Positions 33,518 through 41,003 of a stretch of 64,000 nt of DNA are shown piece by piece. The position numbers and the translations under genes were made by a program. Source of the DNA: VFMC01 sp040398525 (GTDB lineage Bacteria > Actinomycetota > Acidimicrobiia > Acidimicrobiales > Ilumatobacteraceae); contig JBBATY010000015.1 of assembly GCA_040398525.1 (NCBI GenBank), positions 7,045 to 71,044 of the forward strand, written 5' to 3'. How positions within the stretch are numbered: the first letter of the stretch is position 1; the number at the start of each line of letters is the position of its first letter. The notes beneath the pieces were generated by a model. That model saw only the letters and a program-made list of their open reading frames with translations, was not told the DNA's origin and ran no database searches.

Positions 33518-33559
33518 AACGCGTGTGGGGACCGGGAAACCGGTCCCCACACGCGTTTT
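33518..33559 (+). terminator. strong intrinsic terminator between glnII and glnA
   Basis: A perfect 18-bp stem (33518-33535 with 33540-33557) closes a GAAA tetraloop (33536-33539) and runs into a T-rich end (33556-33559). The stem is GC-rich at its core (GGGGACCGG). It should separate glnII transcription from the downstream glnA-glnR unit, although the spacing leaves little room for a separate promoter (33558-33591). Confidence 0.85.
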
Positions 33560-33591
33560 CATCGGCGGCTCCCACACAGCAGACTGAGAGG

Positions 33592-34935
33592 ATGGGCGTG
33601 AACGAACAGCAACGCGACTATGTGTTGCGCTCCGTCGAGGAGCGTGGCGTACGGCTGATCCGCCTGTGGTTCACCGATGTGATCGGCAGCCTGAAGAGCT
33701 TCGCGATCAGCCCGGCCGAGCTCGAGAACGCACTCGACGACGGGATGACCTTCGACGGCTCGGCCATCGACGGCTTCAGCCGCGTGCAGGAGAGCGACGT
33801 GCTCGCCATGCCCGACCCGAACACCTTCGAGGTGCTGCCCTGGGGCGAGCCCAAGGCCGGCGAGGCCCGGGTGTTCTGCGACATCCACAACCTCGACGGC
33901 TCACCGTTCGGCGGCGACCCGCGCCAGGTGCTGCGCCGCCAGCTCGACGCCGCCCGCCAGCACGGGTTCACCTTCTACGTGGCGCCCGACATCGAGTTCT
34001 TCTACTTCGCGCCACCCACACCGAACAGCGCTCCGGTGCCGCTCGACGAGGGCGGGTTCTTCGACCTCACCACCAACGACATCGCCGGTTCGCTGCGCAA
34101 GCAGACCATCCGCACCCTCGAGACGATGGGCATCCCGGTCGAGTACTCGTTCCACGAGGACGCCCCGAGCCAGCACGAGATCGACCTGCGCCACACCGAT
34201 GCGCTCACGATGGCCGACAGCATCATGACCTTCCGGCTCGTGGTGAAAGAGGTCGCGGCGTCGAAGGGCGTGCACGCCACGTTCATGCCCAAGCCGCTCG
34301 AGGGCGTGCAGGGCAGTGGCATGCACACCCACATGTCGCTGTTCCGGGGCGACGAGAACGCGTTCTACGACCCCGACGACGCCTACAACATGTCGACCGT
34401 CGCCAAGCAGTTCATGGCCGGGCTGTTGCGCCACGCGGCCGAGATCACCGCTGTCACCAACCAGACGGTCAACAGCTACAAGCGGCTCGTGCCCGGCTTC
34501 GAGGCCCCCGTGCACATCAGCTGGGCGCGCAACAACCGCAGTGGCCTGATCCGAGTGCCGATCCCCAAGCGCGGCAACCCACTCGCCACGCGCATCGAGT
34601 ACCGCTCGCCCGATCCGGCCTGTAACCCCTACCTCGCCTTCTCCGTCATCCTCGCTGCAGGCCTTCGTGGCATCGAGCAGGGCTACGAGCTGCCGGCCGA
34701 AGCCGACGCGAACCTGTTCGAGATGAGCGACGCACAACTGGCCGACCTCGGGGTCGAGCAGCTGCCCCAGTCGCTCAGCGACGCACTGCGGGTGATGGAG
34801 GGCTCCGAGCTGGTGCGCGATGCGCTCGGCGAGCACATCTACGCCTGGTTCCTGCGCAACAAGCGCATCGAGTGGCGCGCCTACAAGACCCACGTCAGCG
34901 CGTTCGAGATCGACCGGTACCTGAAGGCGCTCTGA
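33592..34935 (+). CDS. glnA: glutamine synthetase type I, GSI-alpha-like
   Basis: The 447-residue protein has GSI motifs: MTFDGSAIDGFSRVQESD, a catalytic DIEFF, KPLEGVQGSGMHTHMSL for ATP and glutamate, and NRSGLIRVP. The adenylylation loop of GSI-beta contains NLYDLP; here the corresponding segment reads NLFEMSD, with Phe in place of the modified Tyr, so covalent control by adenylylation is not expected. The short length also fits GSI-alpha. A GAGAGG ribosome site precedes ATG 33592. A GlnR-like regulator gene follows after 1 nt. Confidence 0.92.
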   Translation: MGVNEQQRDYVLRSVEERGVRLIRLWFTDVIGSLKSFAISPAELENALDDGMTFDGSAIDGFSRVQESDVLAMPDPNTFEVLPWGEPKAGEARVFCDIHNLDGSPFGGDPRQVLRRQLDAARQHGFTFYVAPDIEFFYFAPPTPNSAPVPLDEGGFFDLTTNDIAGSLRKQTIRTLETMGIPVEYSFHEDAPSQHEIDLRHTDALTMADSIMTFRLVVKEVAASKGVHATFMPKPLEGVQGSGMHTHMSLFRGDENAFYDPDDAYNMSTVAKQFMAGLLRHAAEITAVTNQTVNSYKRLVPGFEAPVHISWARNNRSGLIRVPIPKRGNPLATRIEYRSPDPACNPYLAFSVILAAGLRGIEQGYELPAEADANLFEMSDAQLADLGVEQLPQSLSDALRVMEGSELVRDALGEHIYAWFLRNKRIEWRAYKTHVSAFEIDRYLKAL

Positions 34936-34936
34936 C

Positions 34937-35617
34937 GTGGAGCTGGTGGCCGTCTTCCCCGATCCGCCACCACCCGATCTCGCGCGCACCCTCGACCTCG
35001 CCGGCTACCGCTGGAAGGCCGTCGGCAGCGCCGACGACGCAATCCGTCACGAGCCCGCTGCCGGCTGGGCCGGGGCCGTGGTGGCCTGCGACACCGACCC
35101 CGAGGGCGCATGGGCGGTGTGTCGGGCGCTGCGCAAACGCGACCGGGTGGTCGCGCCGCTCGTGGTGTTGGTGAACGGCGCGCAGCTCGCCGACCTCGAG
35201 CTGCGCAACGACCTGTTCGACGACTTCTGCCTCACGCCGTTCCACCCGATGGAGCTCGAGGCTCGGCTGAAGCACCTGTTCTGGCGGGCCGGCGAAGGGG
35301 TGCGTCCCGAGCTGGTCGAGCACAGCGAGCTGGTGCTCAACCTCGAGACCTACCAGGCCACGATCGGTGGCCAGCCGCTCGACCTCACCTACATGGAGTA
35401 CGAGCTGCTCAAGTTCCTCGCCCAGAACCCGGGCAAGGTGTTCACCCGCGAGATGCTGCTGTCGCGGGTGTGGGGCTACGAGTACTACGGCGGCGCGCGC
35501 ACCGTCGACGTCCACATCCGCCGCTTGCGCGCCAAGCTCGGCGAGGAGCACGCCAACCTCATCCAGACGGTGCGCTCGGTCGGCTACCGCTTCGGCGTCA
35601 GCCGCTGGGCGTCCTGA
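34937..35617 (+). CDS. glnR: GlnR-like OmpR-family orphan response regulator
   Basis: The 226-residue protein has a divergent receiver domain and a C-terminal OmpR winged helix (LDLTYMEYELLKFLAQNPGK, then VWGYEYYGGARTVDVHIRRL) that closely matches GlnR. In actinobacteria GlnR controls glutamine synthetase and ammonium genes. The receiver lacks the usual chemistry: its central strand is GAVVACDTDPEG, the Thr/Ser position is Asn, and the conserved Lys position reads LTPFHP. Phosphorylation is thus unlikely, as known for GlnR. The GTG start is 1 nt after glnA. Confidence 0.85.
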   Translation: MELVAVFPDPPPPDLARTLDLAGYRWKAVGSADDAIRHEPAAGWAGAVVACDTDPEGAWAVCRALRKRDRVVAPLVVLVNGAQLADLELRNDLFDDFCLTPFHPMELEARLKHLFWRAGEGVRPELVEHSELVLNLETYQATIGGQPLDLTYMEYELLKFLAQNPGKVFTREMLLSRVWGYEYYGGARTVDVHIRRLRAKLGEEHANLIQTVRSVGYRFGVSRWAS

Positions 35618-35622
35618 CCCCC

Positions 35623-36984
35623 TCAGAGGCGCTGGATGCGCCGGGCGTGGCGGGTGTGATCGGCAAGCACCTCGGGCAGCGCCGGGTGCACGATGCGCCC
35701 CTGGTCGACCACCAGCCGGCCGTGCACGACCGTGCTCCATGCCGCAGTAGGCCCACAGCGCAGCCAACCCTCCACCGGGTCGGCCACGGCCCCCGCGAAC
35801 ACCGGGCCGTCGAGCTTCCACACGGCGACGTCGCCCACCGCGCCGGCTGACAGCTCGCCGAGCTCGCCCTCGCGGCCCAGGCACCCTGCGCCACCCCGGG
35901 TCGCTACCTCGAGCGCCATGCGCGCCGTGCCGGCGTGCGCGCCGTCGCGCAGCTTGGCGAGCAGCATCGCCTGACGCGCCTCGAGCCACAGCGAGGCTGA
36001 GTCGGCCGAGGCCGAGCCGTCGACGCCGAGGCCCACCTTCACCCCGGCCGCGCGCAGGTCGACCACCGGCGAGATGCCCGACGCGAGGATCAGGTTGCTG
36101 CTCGGGCAGTGGGCCACACCGATGCCGGCAGCACCGAGACGGCGCACCTCGTCGGGGTTCGGCATCACGCAGTGCGCCACCCAGGTGCGGTCGCTGCACC
36201 ATCCGGTGCGCTCGAGGTACTCCATCGGTCGGCACCCGAACCGGGCCAGTGAGAACTCGTCGTCCTCGGCGTTCTCGGCGAAGTGGGTGTGCAGCCGCAC
36301 GTCGAGCCGTTCGGCCAGCTCGGCCGAACGCACCATCAGCTCCTCGGTGACGCTGAACGGGCTGCACGGCGCCAGCGCCACCCGCACCATCGCCCCGCGC
36401 GACCGGTCGTGGTGGCGGGCGACGGCGGCCTCGCTCTGGGCGAGGATCTCGTCGTCGTCCTGCACCACGTGGTCGGGCGGCAGCCCGCCGTCCTTCTCGG
36501 ACAAGCTCATCGAGCCGCGCGTGGGGTGGAAGCGCACACCGAGCTCGCGTGCCGCGGCGATCTCGGCCGACAGCAGGTCGCCGGCGCCACGTGGGTGGAG
36601 GTAGAGGTGGTCGGTCGACGTGGTGCAGCCGCTCAGCGCCAGCTCGGCCAGGCCGACGAAAGTCGACGCGTAGACCGACTCCTCGTCGATGGCCGCCCAC
36701 AGCGGGTACAGGCTCTGCAGCCATCCGAACAGCGGTTTGTCGGTCATCAGCGGATAGGCCCGCGTCAGGTTCTGGTAGAGGTGGTGGTGGGTGTTGATCA
36801 ACCCGGGTGTCACCAAGCAGTCGGTGGCGTCGAGCACCTGGGTGGCCGCGGGCTGCGGGTCGGTCGACGCCCCGACGGCCTCGACGAAGCCGTCGGTGAT
36901 GGCCACCCAGCCGCCGGGCAGCTCGCGTCGGGCGGTGTCCATGGTGGCAACCAGGCGGGCGTTGCGGATGAGGAGATCGGCCAC
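35623..36984 (-). CDS. amidohydrolase, 8-oxoguanine deaminase-like
   Basis: The 453-residue protein has the metal ligands of deaminase-type amidohydrolases: INTHHHLYQNL, LHTHFAENAEDDEF, WVAHCVM and GLGVDGSASADS. The HHHLYQNLTRAYP stretch fits the 8-oxoguanine deaminase branch of the cytosine and guanine deaminase superfamily. It would remove the amino group from an oxidised or normal purine base. GTG 36984 was chosen because GGAGG lies 5 nt upstream; a TTG at 36996 overlaps that ribosome site. It lies 5 nt from the convergent regulator gene. Confidence 0.82.
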   Translation of the reverse strand: MADLLIRNARLVATMDTARRELPGGWVAITDGFVEAVGASTDPQPAATQVLDATDCLVTPGLINTHHHLYQNLTRAYPLMTDKPLFGWLQSLYPLWAAIDEESVYASTFVGLAELALSGCTTSTDHLYLHPRGAGDLLSAEIAAARELGVRFHPTRGSMSLSEKDGGLPPDHVVQDDDEILAQSEAAVARHHDRSRGAMVRVALAPCSPFSVTEELMVRSAELAERLDVRLHTHFAENAEDDEFSLARFGCRPMEYLERTGWCSDRTWVAHCVMPNPDEVRRLGAAGIGVAHCPSSNLILASGISPVVDLRAAGVKVGLGVDGSASADSASLWLEARQAMLLAKLRDGAHAGTARMALEVATRGGAGCLGREGELGELSAGAVGDVAVWKLDGPVFAGAVADPVEGWLRCGPTAAWSTVVHGRLVVDQGRIVHPALPEVLADHTRHARRIQRL

Positions 36985-37044
36985 GGTGTCCTCCAAGGAT
37001 CGGGCGGCGGCTGACGAGCGGCGGGGGTGAGCGGAACGTGACGG

Positions 37045-38436
37045 TCAGGCGAGCGAATCGATGATGGCAGCGATGTCGTCGACCGTGGTGAGCGGGTTGA
37101 CCACGCAGATGCGCAGCACCGTCTCACCCTGCCACGCCGTGGGCACCACGAACGCCGTCCCCTCGTCGAGCAGCCGATCGCTCCACTGCTGGTACTGCTC
37201 GGCCGACCAGCCGACACGGCGGAACAGCACCACGCTCAGCTCCGGTGGCATGACCAGCTCGAGGTGCGGCGACGCGGCAACGAGCGCCGCGCCCTCGTGG
37301 GCCACGCGCATCGTCTCCTCCACCGCGTCGCGGTAGGCGTCGGTGCCGTGGGTGGCCAGGCTGAACCAGAAGGGCAGCCCACGCGCCCGCCGCGACAGGT
37401 GGTGGGCGAGGTCACTCGGGTTCCACTCGTCGTCGGCGTCGGTGTGGAGCACGTCGAGGTACTCGGCGTGCTGGGTATGGGCCCGCCGGGCCACCGTCGG
37501 GTCGCGGTAGACGAGCGCGCAGCAGTCGAACGGGGCGAACAGCCACTTGTGCGGATCGACGATGAAGCTGTCGGCCCGCTCGATGCCGACGAAGCGGTCG
37601 CGCACGCTCGGCGCGGCCAGCGCAGCGCCCCCGTAGGCACCGTCGACATGGAGCCAGGTGCCCAGCCGCTCGGCGAGCTCGGCGGCAGCAGCGAGGTCGT
37701 CGATCACCCCGGCGTTGGTGGTGCCGCACGTGGCCACGATGGCGAACAGCCGCTCGCGATCGGCGTCGTCGAGCTCGGCGACCACCTGCTCGAGCGCGGC
37801 GCCGCGCATCCGACCCTGGTCGTCGGCGGGCACCATCACCACATCGGCGTCCATCGCTCGCGCCGCCGACGCCACGCTCGAGTGCGCTCCCGCCGAGGTG
37901 ACGATCAGCCCGCGCGTCCGGTCGAGGCGACCCTCGGCCCGGTGACGCCACTGCCAGCGGGCAGCGATCAGCGCCGACAGGTTGCCGGCGGTGCCGCCGC
38001 TGACGAACGCACCACCCGCGGTGGCGGGCAGCCCGACGAGGTCGGCGATGTAGCGCAGCGCCTCGTTCTCGGCGTGCACCGCACCGGCCCCCTCCAGCCA
38101 CGAGCCGGCGTAGATGCTCGACGCGCCGACGACGAGGTCGAACAGGATCGAGGCCTCGGTGGGTGCCGCGGGGACGAAGCTCAGAAAGCGTGGGTGGTCG
38201 ACGCTGATGCACGCCGGAGCCAGCACGTCGGCGAACACGCGCAATGCCTCGAGGCCACCCAGCCCCTTCGGCGTGATGGTGCGCCCGGCCATCGCGCGCA
38301 ACTCGGCCGGCGGGCGGCTGCGGTCGAGCGGTGGCGGATCGAGGCGCATCCGGTCGACGGCGTAGCGCAGCACAGCCTGGGTGAGCACCTCGAACGACCC
38401 ATCGTGGGCGTGCATCGAACCGGCCCGGTCGGCCAT
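37045..38436 (-). CDS. PLP-dependent group II decarboxylase
   Basis: The 463-residue protein is a group II amino-acid decarboxylase, with the PLP-binding His region (SAGAHSSVASAARAM), the Asp that pairs with the pyridine nitrogen in HVDGAYGGAAL, and the PLP lysine in FIVDPHKWLFAPFDCC. SFVPAAPTEASILFD matches the aromatic amino-acid decarboxylase branch. The exact substrate (Trp, Tyr, DOPA or Glu) is not clear. It starts 13 nt after a small membrane-protein gene on the same strand. Confidence 0.85.
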   Translation of the reverse strand: MADRAGSMHAHDGSFEVLTQAVLRYAVDRMRLDPPPLDRSRPPAELRAMAGRTITPKGLGGLEALRVFADVLAPACISVDHPRFLSFVPAAPTEASILFDLVVGASSIYAGSWLEGAGAVHAENEALRYIADLVGLPATAGGAFVSGGTAGNLSALIAARWQWRHRAEGRLDRTRGLIVTSAGAHSSVASAARAMDADVVMVPADDQGRMRGAALEQVVAELDDADRERLFAIVATCGTTNAGVIDDLAAAAELAERLGTWLHVDGAYGGAALAAPSVRDRFVGIERADSFIVDPHKWLFAPFDCCALVYRDPTVARRAHTQHAEYLDVLHTDADDEWNPSDLAHHLSRRARGLPFWFSLATHGTDAYRDAVEETMRVAHEGAALVAASPHLELVMPPELSVVLFRRVGWSAEQYQQWSDRLLDEGTAFVVPTAWQGETVLRICVVNPLTTVDDIAAIIDSLA

Positions 38437-38449
38437 GACGCAGCCGACC

Positions 38450-38605
38450 TCAGACGTTCAGGTCGAGCAGCTCGCTGCCCTCGTGGCGCGTCGACGCATC
38501 CTTGTCGAGCACCGCGCCGAGCACGGCGGCGATGACCGCGCCGCCCATGGCTGCCAGCATGGGGAACAGGCACAGGACGATGATCATGACGATGGCACCG
38601 GGCAC
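38450..38605 (-). CDS. small membrane protein of 51 residues
   Basis: The 51-residue protein begins MPGAIVMIIVLCLFPMLAAM and has one or two short hydrophobic segments followed by a charged tail (LDKDASTRHEGSELLDLNV). It is preceded by a GTG start at 38605 and lies 17 nt after ridA and 13 nt before the decarboxylase, suggesting a place in the operon. I recognise no family. The membrane-type composition against a GC-rich background supports a real gene. Confidence 0.5.
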   Translation of the reverse strand: MPGAIVMIIVLCLFPMLAAMGGAVIAAVLGAVLDKDASTRHEGSELLDLNV

Positions 38606-38622
38606 GGGACGATCCTAGCTGC

Positions 38623-38976
38623 TCAGCCCTGCGGCTTGAAGGCCCAGGCCTCGATCTCGACCACACCACCCAAGGGCAGCGAAGCGACCCCGATGGTGCT
38701 GCGCGCCGGGCGGGCGTCGCCGAACCCGGCGACGTAGGCCTCGTTGAACGTGGCGAAGGTGTCCATGTCGGTGAGGAAGCACAACGTCTTCGCGACATCG
38801 GCGAGCGTGGCGCCCATCGAAGCCAGCTGTGCCTTCAGGTTCTCGACGGCCTGCGCAGTCTGCGTGGCGACCCCACCGGGCACCAGTGAACCGTCCTTCA
38901 GGCCGAGCTGACCACTCACGATGATCCAGTCGCCGGCACGCACGGCAGGTGTGTAAGGGCCCACGGGTTTGCTCAT
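38623..38976 (-). CDS. ridA: RidA/YjgF family deaminase
   Basis: RidA proteins hydrolyse reactive enamine/imine intermediates that leak from PLP enzymes. The 117-residue protein has the family pattern GPYTPAVRAGDWIIVSGQLG near the start and the conserved Arg in ARSTIGVASLPLGGVVEIEA near the end. This gene just upstream of a PLP-dependent decarboxylase fits the RidA role. ATG 38976 has a TACGAT hexamer exactly 6 nt upstream, so it is probably leaderless; that promoter shares its TA with the opposite one. Confidence 0.92.
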   Translation of the reverse strand: MSKPVGPYTPAVRAGDWIIVSGQLGLKDGSLVPGGVATQTAQAVENLKAQLASMGATLADVAKTLCFLTDMDTFATFNEAYVAGFGDARPARSTIGVASLPLGGVVEIEAWAFKPQG

Positions 38977-38999
38977 GACCTCATCGTAGGCTGGGGGCC
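38977..38999. promoter_or_regulatory. bidirectional promoter between ridA and the Tat lipoprotein gene
   Basis: In the 23-bp gap ATCGTAGGCT (38983-38992) contains TACGAT on the minus strand, 6 nt before ridA, and TAGGCT on the plus strand, 7 nt before GTG 39000. The two hexamers share the TA at 38987-38988. Both transcripts would start at or next to the start codons. Inferred from sequence. Confidence 0.6.
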
Positions 39000-39917
39000 G
39001 TGACACCGTGGAACCTGCGTCTCACCCGTCGCCGCTTCGTCGCCGGTGCTGCGGGGGCAACCGGCCTGGGCGCCGTCCTGTCGGCCTGTGGCGGCGGATC
39101 GAGCAGCACCGATTCGACGATCGACGACACCGCCACGAGCACGCCACTCGGCACGCTCGCCGTCGACGACGGCTTCGTCGTCATCCAGCGCTACCCCCCG
39201 TCGTCGGTGGCCACCGGCCAGGTGCGCCTCACCGTGTCGATCGCCGATGCCACGGCGACGCTGCAGCGCACCGGCCCCGACCGGTTGGTGGGCGAGATCC
39301 GCAACGAGGACGGCAACCTGATCGATCAGTTCGACGTGCCCCGGCGCGGCGCCGGCCTCGACGTCGCCTACTGGGCCATCGAGACCACCATCCCGGCGCG
39401 CGGCCTGTACGACTTCCGGGTCGAAGGCGCCGTGGGCGATCCCACGCCGTTCCTCGTCTTCGACCCCTCCGAGATCGCCATCCCCTGCGTCGGCGAGGTG
39501 CTCCCACCCGTCGACACACCCACCCTCGCCGACCCGCGCGGTGTCGACCCGGTGTGCACCCGCCTCGAGGGCGCCTGCCCGTTCCACGAGGTCACCCTCG
39601 GCGAGGCACTCGCCTCGGGCAAGCCGGTGGTGTACCTCATCGGCACGCCTGCGCACTGCAGCACCGGCACGTGCGCGCCGGGGCTCGACTTCCTGATCGA
39701 GGCCGCTGCGCCCTATGCCGATTCCGCCGTGTTCGTGCACGCCGAGGTGTACGCCGACTCGGCCGCCACCACCCTGGCCCCGGCCGTGGGCGACTACCAG
39801 CTCGACTACGAGCCGGTGCTGTGGATCACCGACGCGAGCGGCGTCGTGCAGCGCCGCGTCGACATCGTGTGGGACCTCGACGAGATCACGGCGATCCTGG
39901 CCGACACGCTCGGCTGA
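39000..39917 (+). CDS. Tat-exported lipoprotein with C-terminal thioredoxin-like region
   Basis: The 305-residue protein has a twin-arginine signal (LTRRRFVAGAAGATG) and lipobox (LSACGGG), a beta-rich middle domain, and a C-terminal thioredoxin-like region of about 120 residues. That region carries C-x4-C in GTPAHCSTGTCAPGLDFL followed by a helix and strands (PVLWITDASGVV). It is related to actinobacterial secreted proteins with the motif C-x4-C-GP. Redox activity is possible. The GTG start has a TAGGCT hexamer 7 nt upstream. It is convergent with the META-domain gene. Confidence 0.72.
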   Translation: MTPWNLRLTRRRFVAGAAGATGLGAVLSACGGGSSSTDSTIDDTATSTPLGTLAVDDGFVVIQRYPPSSVATGQVRLTVSIADATATLQRTGPDRLVGEIRNEDGNLIDQFDVPRRGAGLDVAYWAIETTIPARGLYDFRVEGAVGDPTPFLVFDPSEIAIPCVGEVLPPVDTPTLADPRGVDPVCTRLEGACPFHEVTLGEALASGKPVVYLIGTPAHCSTGTCAPGLDFLIEAAAPYADSAVFVHAEVYADSAATTLAPAVGDYQLDYEPVLWITDASGVVQRRVDIVWDLDEITAILADTLG

Positions 39918-39941
39918 GCTCGCGGCCGCACGCAGCTGGAC

Positions 39942-40361
39942 TCACGCGCCGAAGCGCAGTTCGACCCCGTCACCGCTCAGCTCGAGCGCACCGTCCGACG
40001 ACGACACGGCGGTGACCCGCGCCAACGCACCGAGGTACGCTCCCTCGAGCTCCATCACGCCCTCGCCCATGCAGGCCATCTCGGTGGCGATGACGGCACC
40101 CACCGCGACCGTCGAGCCGTCGACGGTGAGATCGGCCCCGTACGTGTTGCACGCCGAGGTGCCGGCGGCCCGGCCGTCGACGACGGTCAAGGTGACCGGT
40201 GCGTCGGCCACCAGGGCCAGCGCGGCACCATCGACCGACCCACCGGTCAGGGTCCAGGTGCTGTCACCAAAGGGGTCCGACATCGCGCTGTCGTCGGAGC
40301 CACAGGCTCCGCCGACGACAACGACCAGACAGGTACAGGCGATGCGGGCGAGCAGCTTCAT
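39942..40361 (-). CDS. META-domain lipoprotein, HslJ-like
   Basis: The 139-residue protein has a lipoprotein signal (CLVVVVGGACGSDD) and a META domain with STWTLTGGSVDG and the SACNTYGADLTVDG and ATEMACMGEG motifs. HslJ-like proteins are linked to stress resistance in enterobacteria, but the function here is unknown. A GGAG ribosome site lies before the ATG. The erpA gene with its scaffold gap lies just upstream. Confidence 0.82.
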   Translation of the reverse strand: MKLLARIACTCLVVVVGGACGSDDSAMSDPFGDSTWTLTGGSVDGAALALVADAPVTLTVVDGRAAGTSACNTYGADLTVDGSTVAVGAVIATEMACMGEGVMELEGAYLGALARVTAVSSSDGALELSGDGVELRFGA

Positions 40362-40438
40362 CGATGTTCTCCAGCGCTGGGCCCGAGCACGTGGTCGGGC
40401 CGACGTCGCGCCGGGGGCCGACGCGTCGCCGCAGTCTG

Positions 40439-40926
40439 TCAGCTGAACGACGAGCCGCAGCCGCAGGTACGCGTGGCGTTGGGGTTGGTGATCGAGAAGC
40501 CGGCCTGGTTGAGGCCGTCCTTGTNNNNNNNNNNNNNNNNNNNNNNNNNNNNNNNNNNNNNNNNNNNNNNNNNNNNNNNNNNNNNNNNNNNNNNNNNNNN
40601 NNNNNNNNNNNNNNNNNNNNNNNNCGCGTGGCGTTGGGGTTGGTGATCGAGAAGCCGGCCTGGTTGAGGCCGTCCTTGTAGTCGAGCGTGGCGCCCTCGA
40701 GCAGCTGCTTGGAGGCCGGGTCGACGACCACCATCACCTCGATGCCGTTCGAACCGAACGTGGCCTTCTCGTCGTCGGCGGCGATGTCGCCATCGAAGAA
40801 CATCTCGTACGAGAAGCCGCTGCAGCCACCAGGGCGCACGGCGACGCGCAATGCCAGGTCGGCAGCGCCTTCGGCCTCGAGCAGTTCCTTGACCTTGGTT
40901 GCGGCAGTGTCGGTGAGCGTGATCAC
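40439..40926 (-). CDS. erpA: HesB/ErpA-type Fe-S cluster insertion protein (gene interrupted by scaffold gap)
   Basis: ErpA receives and passes on Fe-S clusters. The frame starts at GTG 40926 (AGGAG upstream) and reads ALRVAVRPGGCSGFSYEM with the first Cys, but is interrupted by 100 N. After the gap it ends TRTCGCGSSFS with the other two conserved Cys. If the N run and one copy of the 55-bp flanking duplicate are removed, the frame closes perfectly to a normal 110-residue protein. The gene is thus intact in the organism and broken only in the assembly. Confidence 0.88.
40470..40524. repeat. left copy of 55-bp assembly overlap
   Basis: This 55-bp stretch is identical to 40625-40679 on the other side of the N run. 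Both encode the same part of erpA. The two copies are the ends of neighbouring contigs, not a biological repeat. Confidence 0.9.
40525..40624. other. scaffold gap of 100 N
   Basis: Exactly 100 N lie between two identical 55-bp ends. The gap size is a placeholder. The true distance is minus 55 bp, because the flanking contigs overlap. Confidence 0.95.
40625..40679. repeat. right copy of 55-bp assembly overlap
   Basis: Identical to 40470-40524. Joining the contigs across this overlap restores the erpA reading frame. Confidence 0.9.
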
Positions 40927-41003
40927 GGTGGGTTCTCCTCTTCGGACGGGCTGAACCGGTAGACGACGAGCAGTCTAACGCCGGACGCCCGTACAATCAT
41001 CCC

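Noticed and set aside
40470..40679. Biological tandem duplication in erpA
   Set aside because: The two identical 55-bp copies flank a 100-N gap and restore the frame when merged, so they are contig ends.
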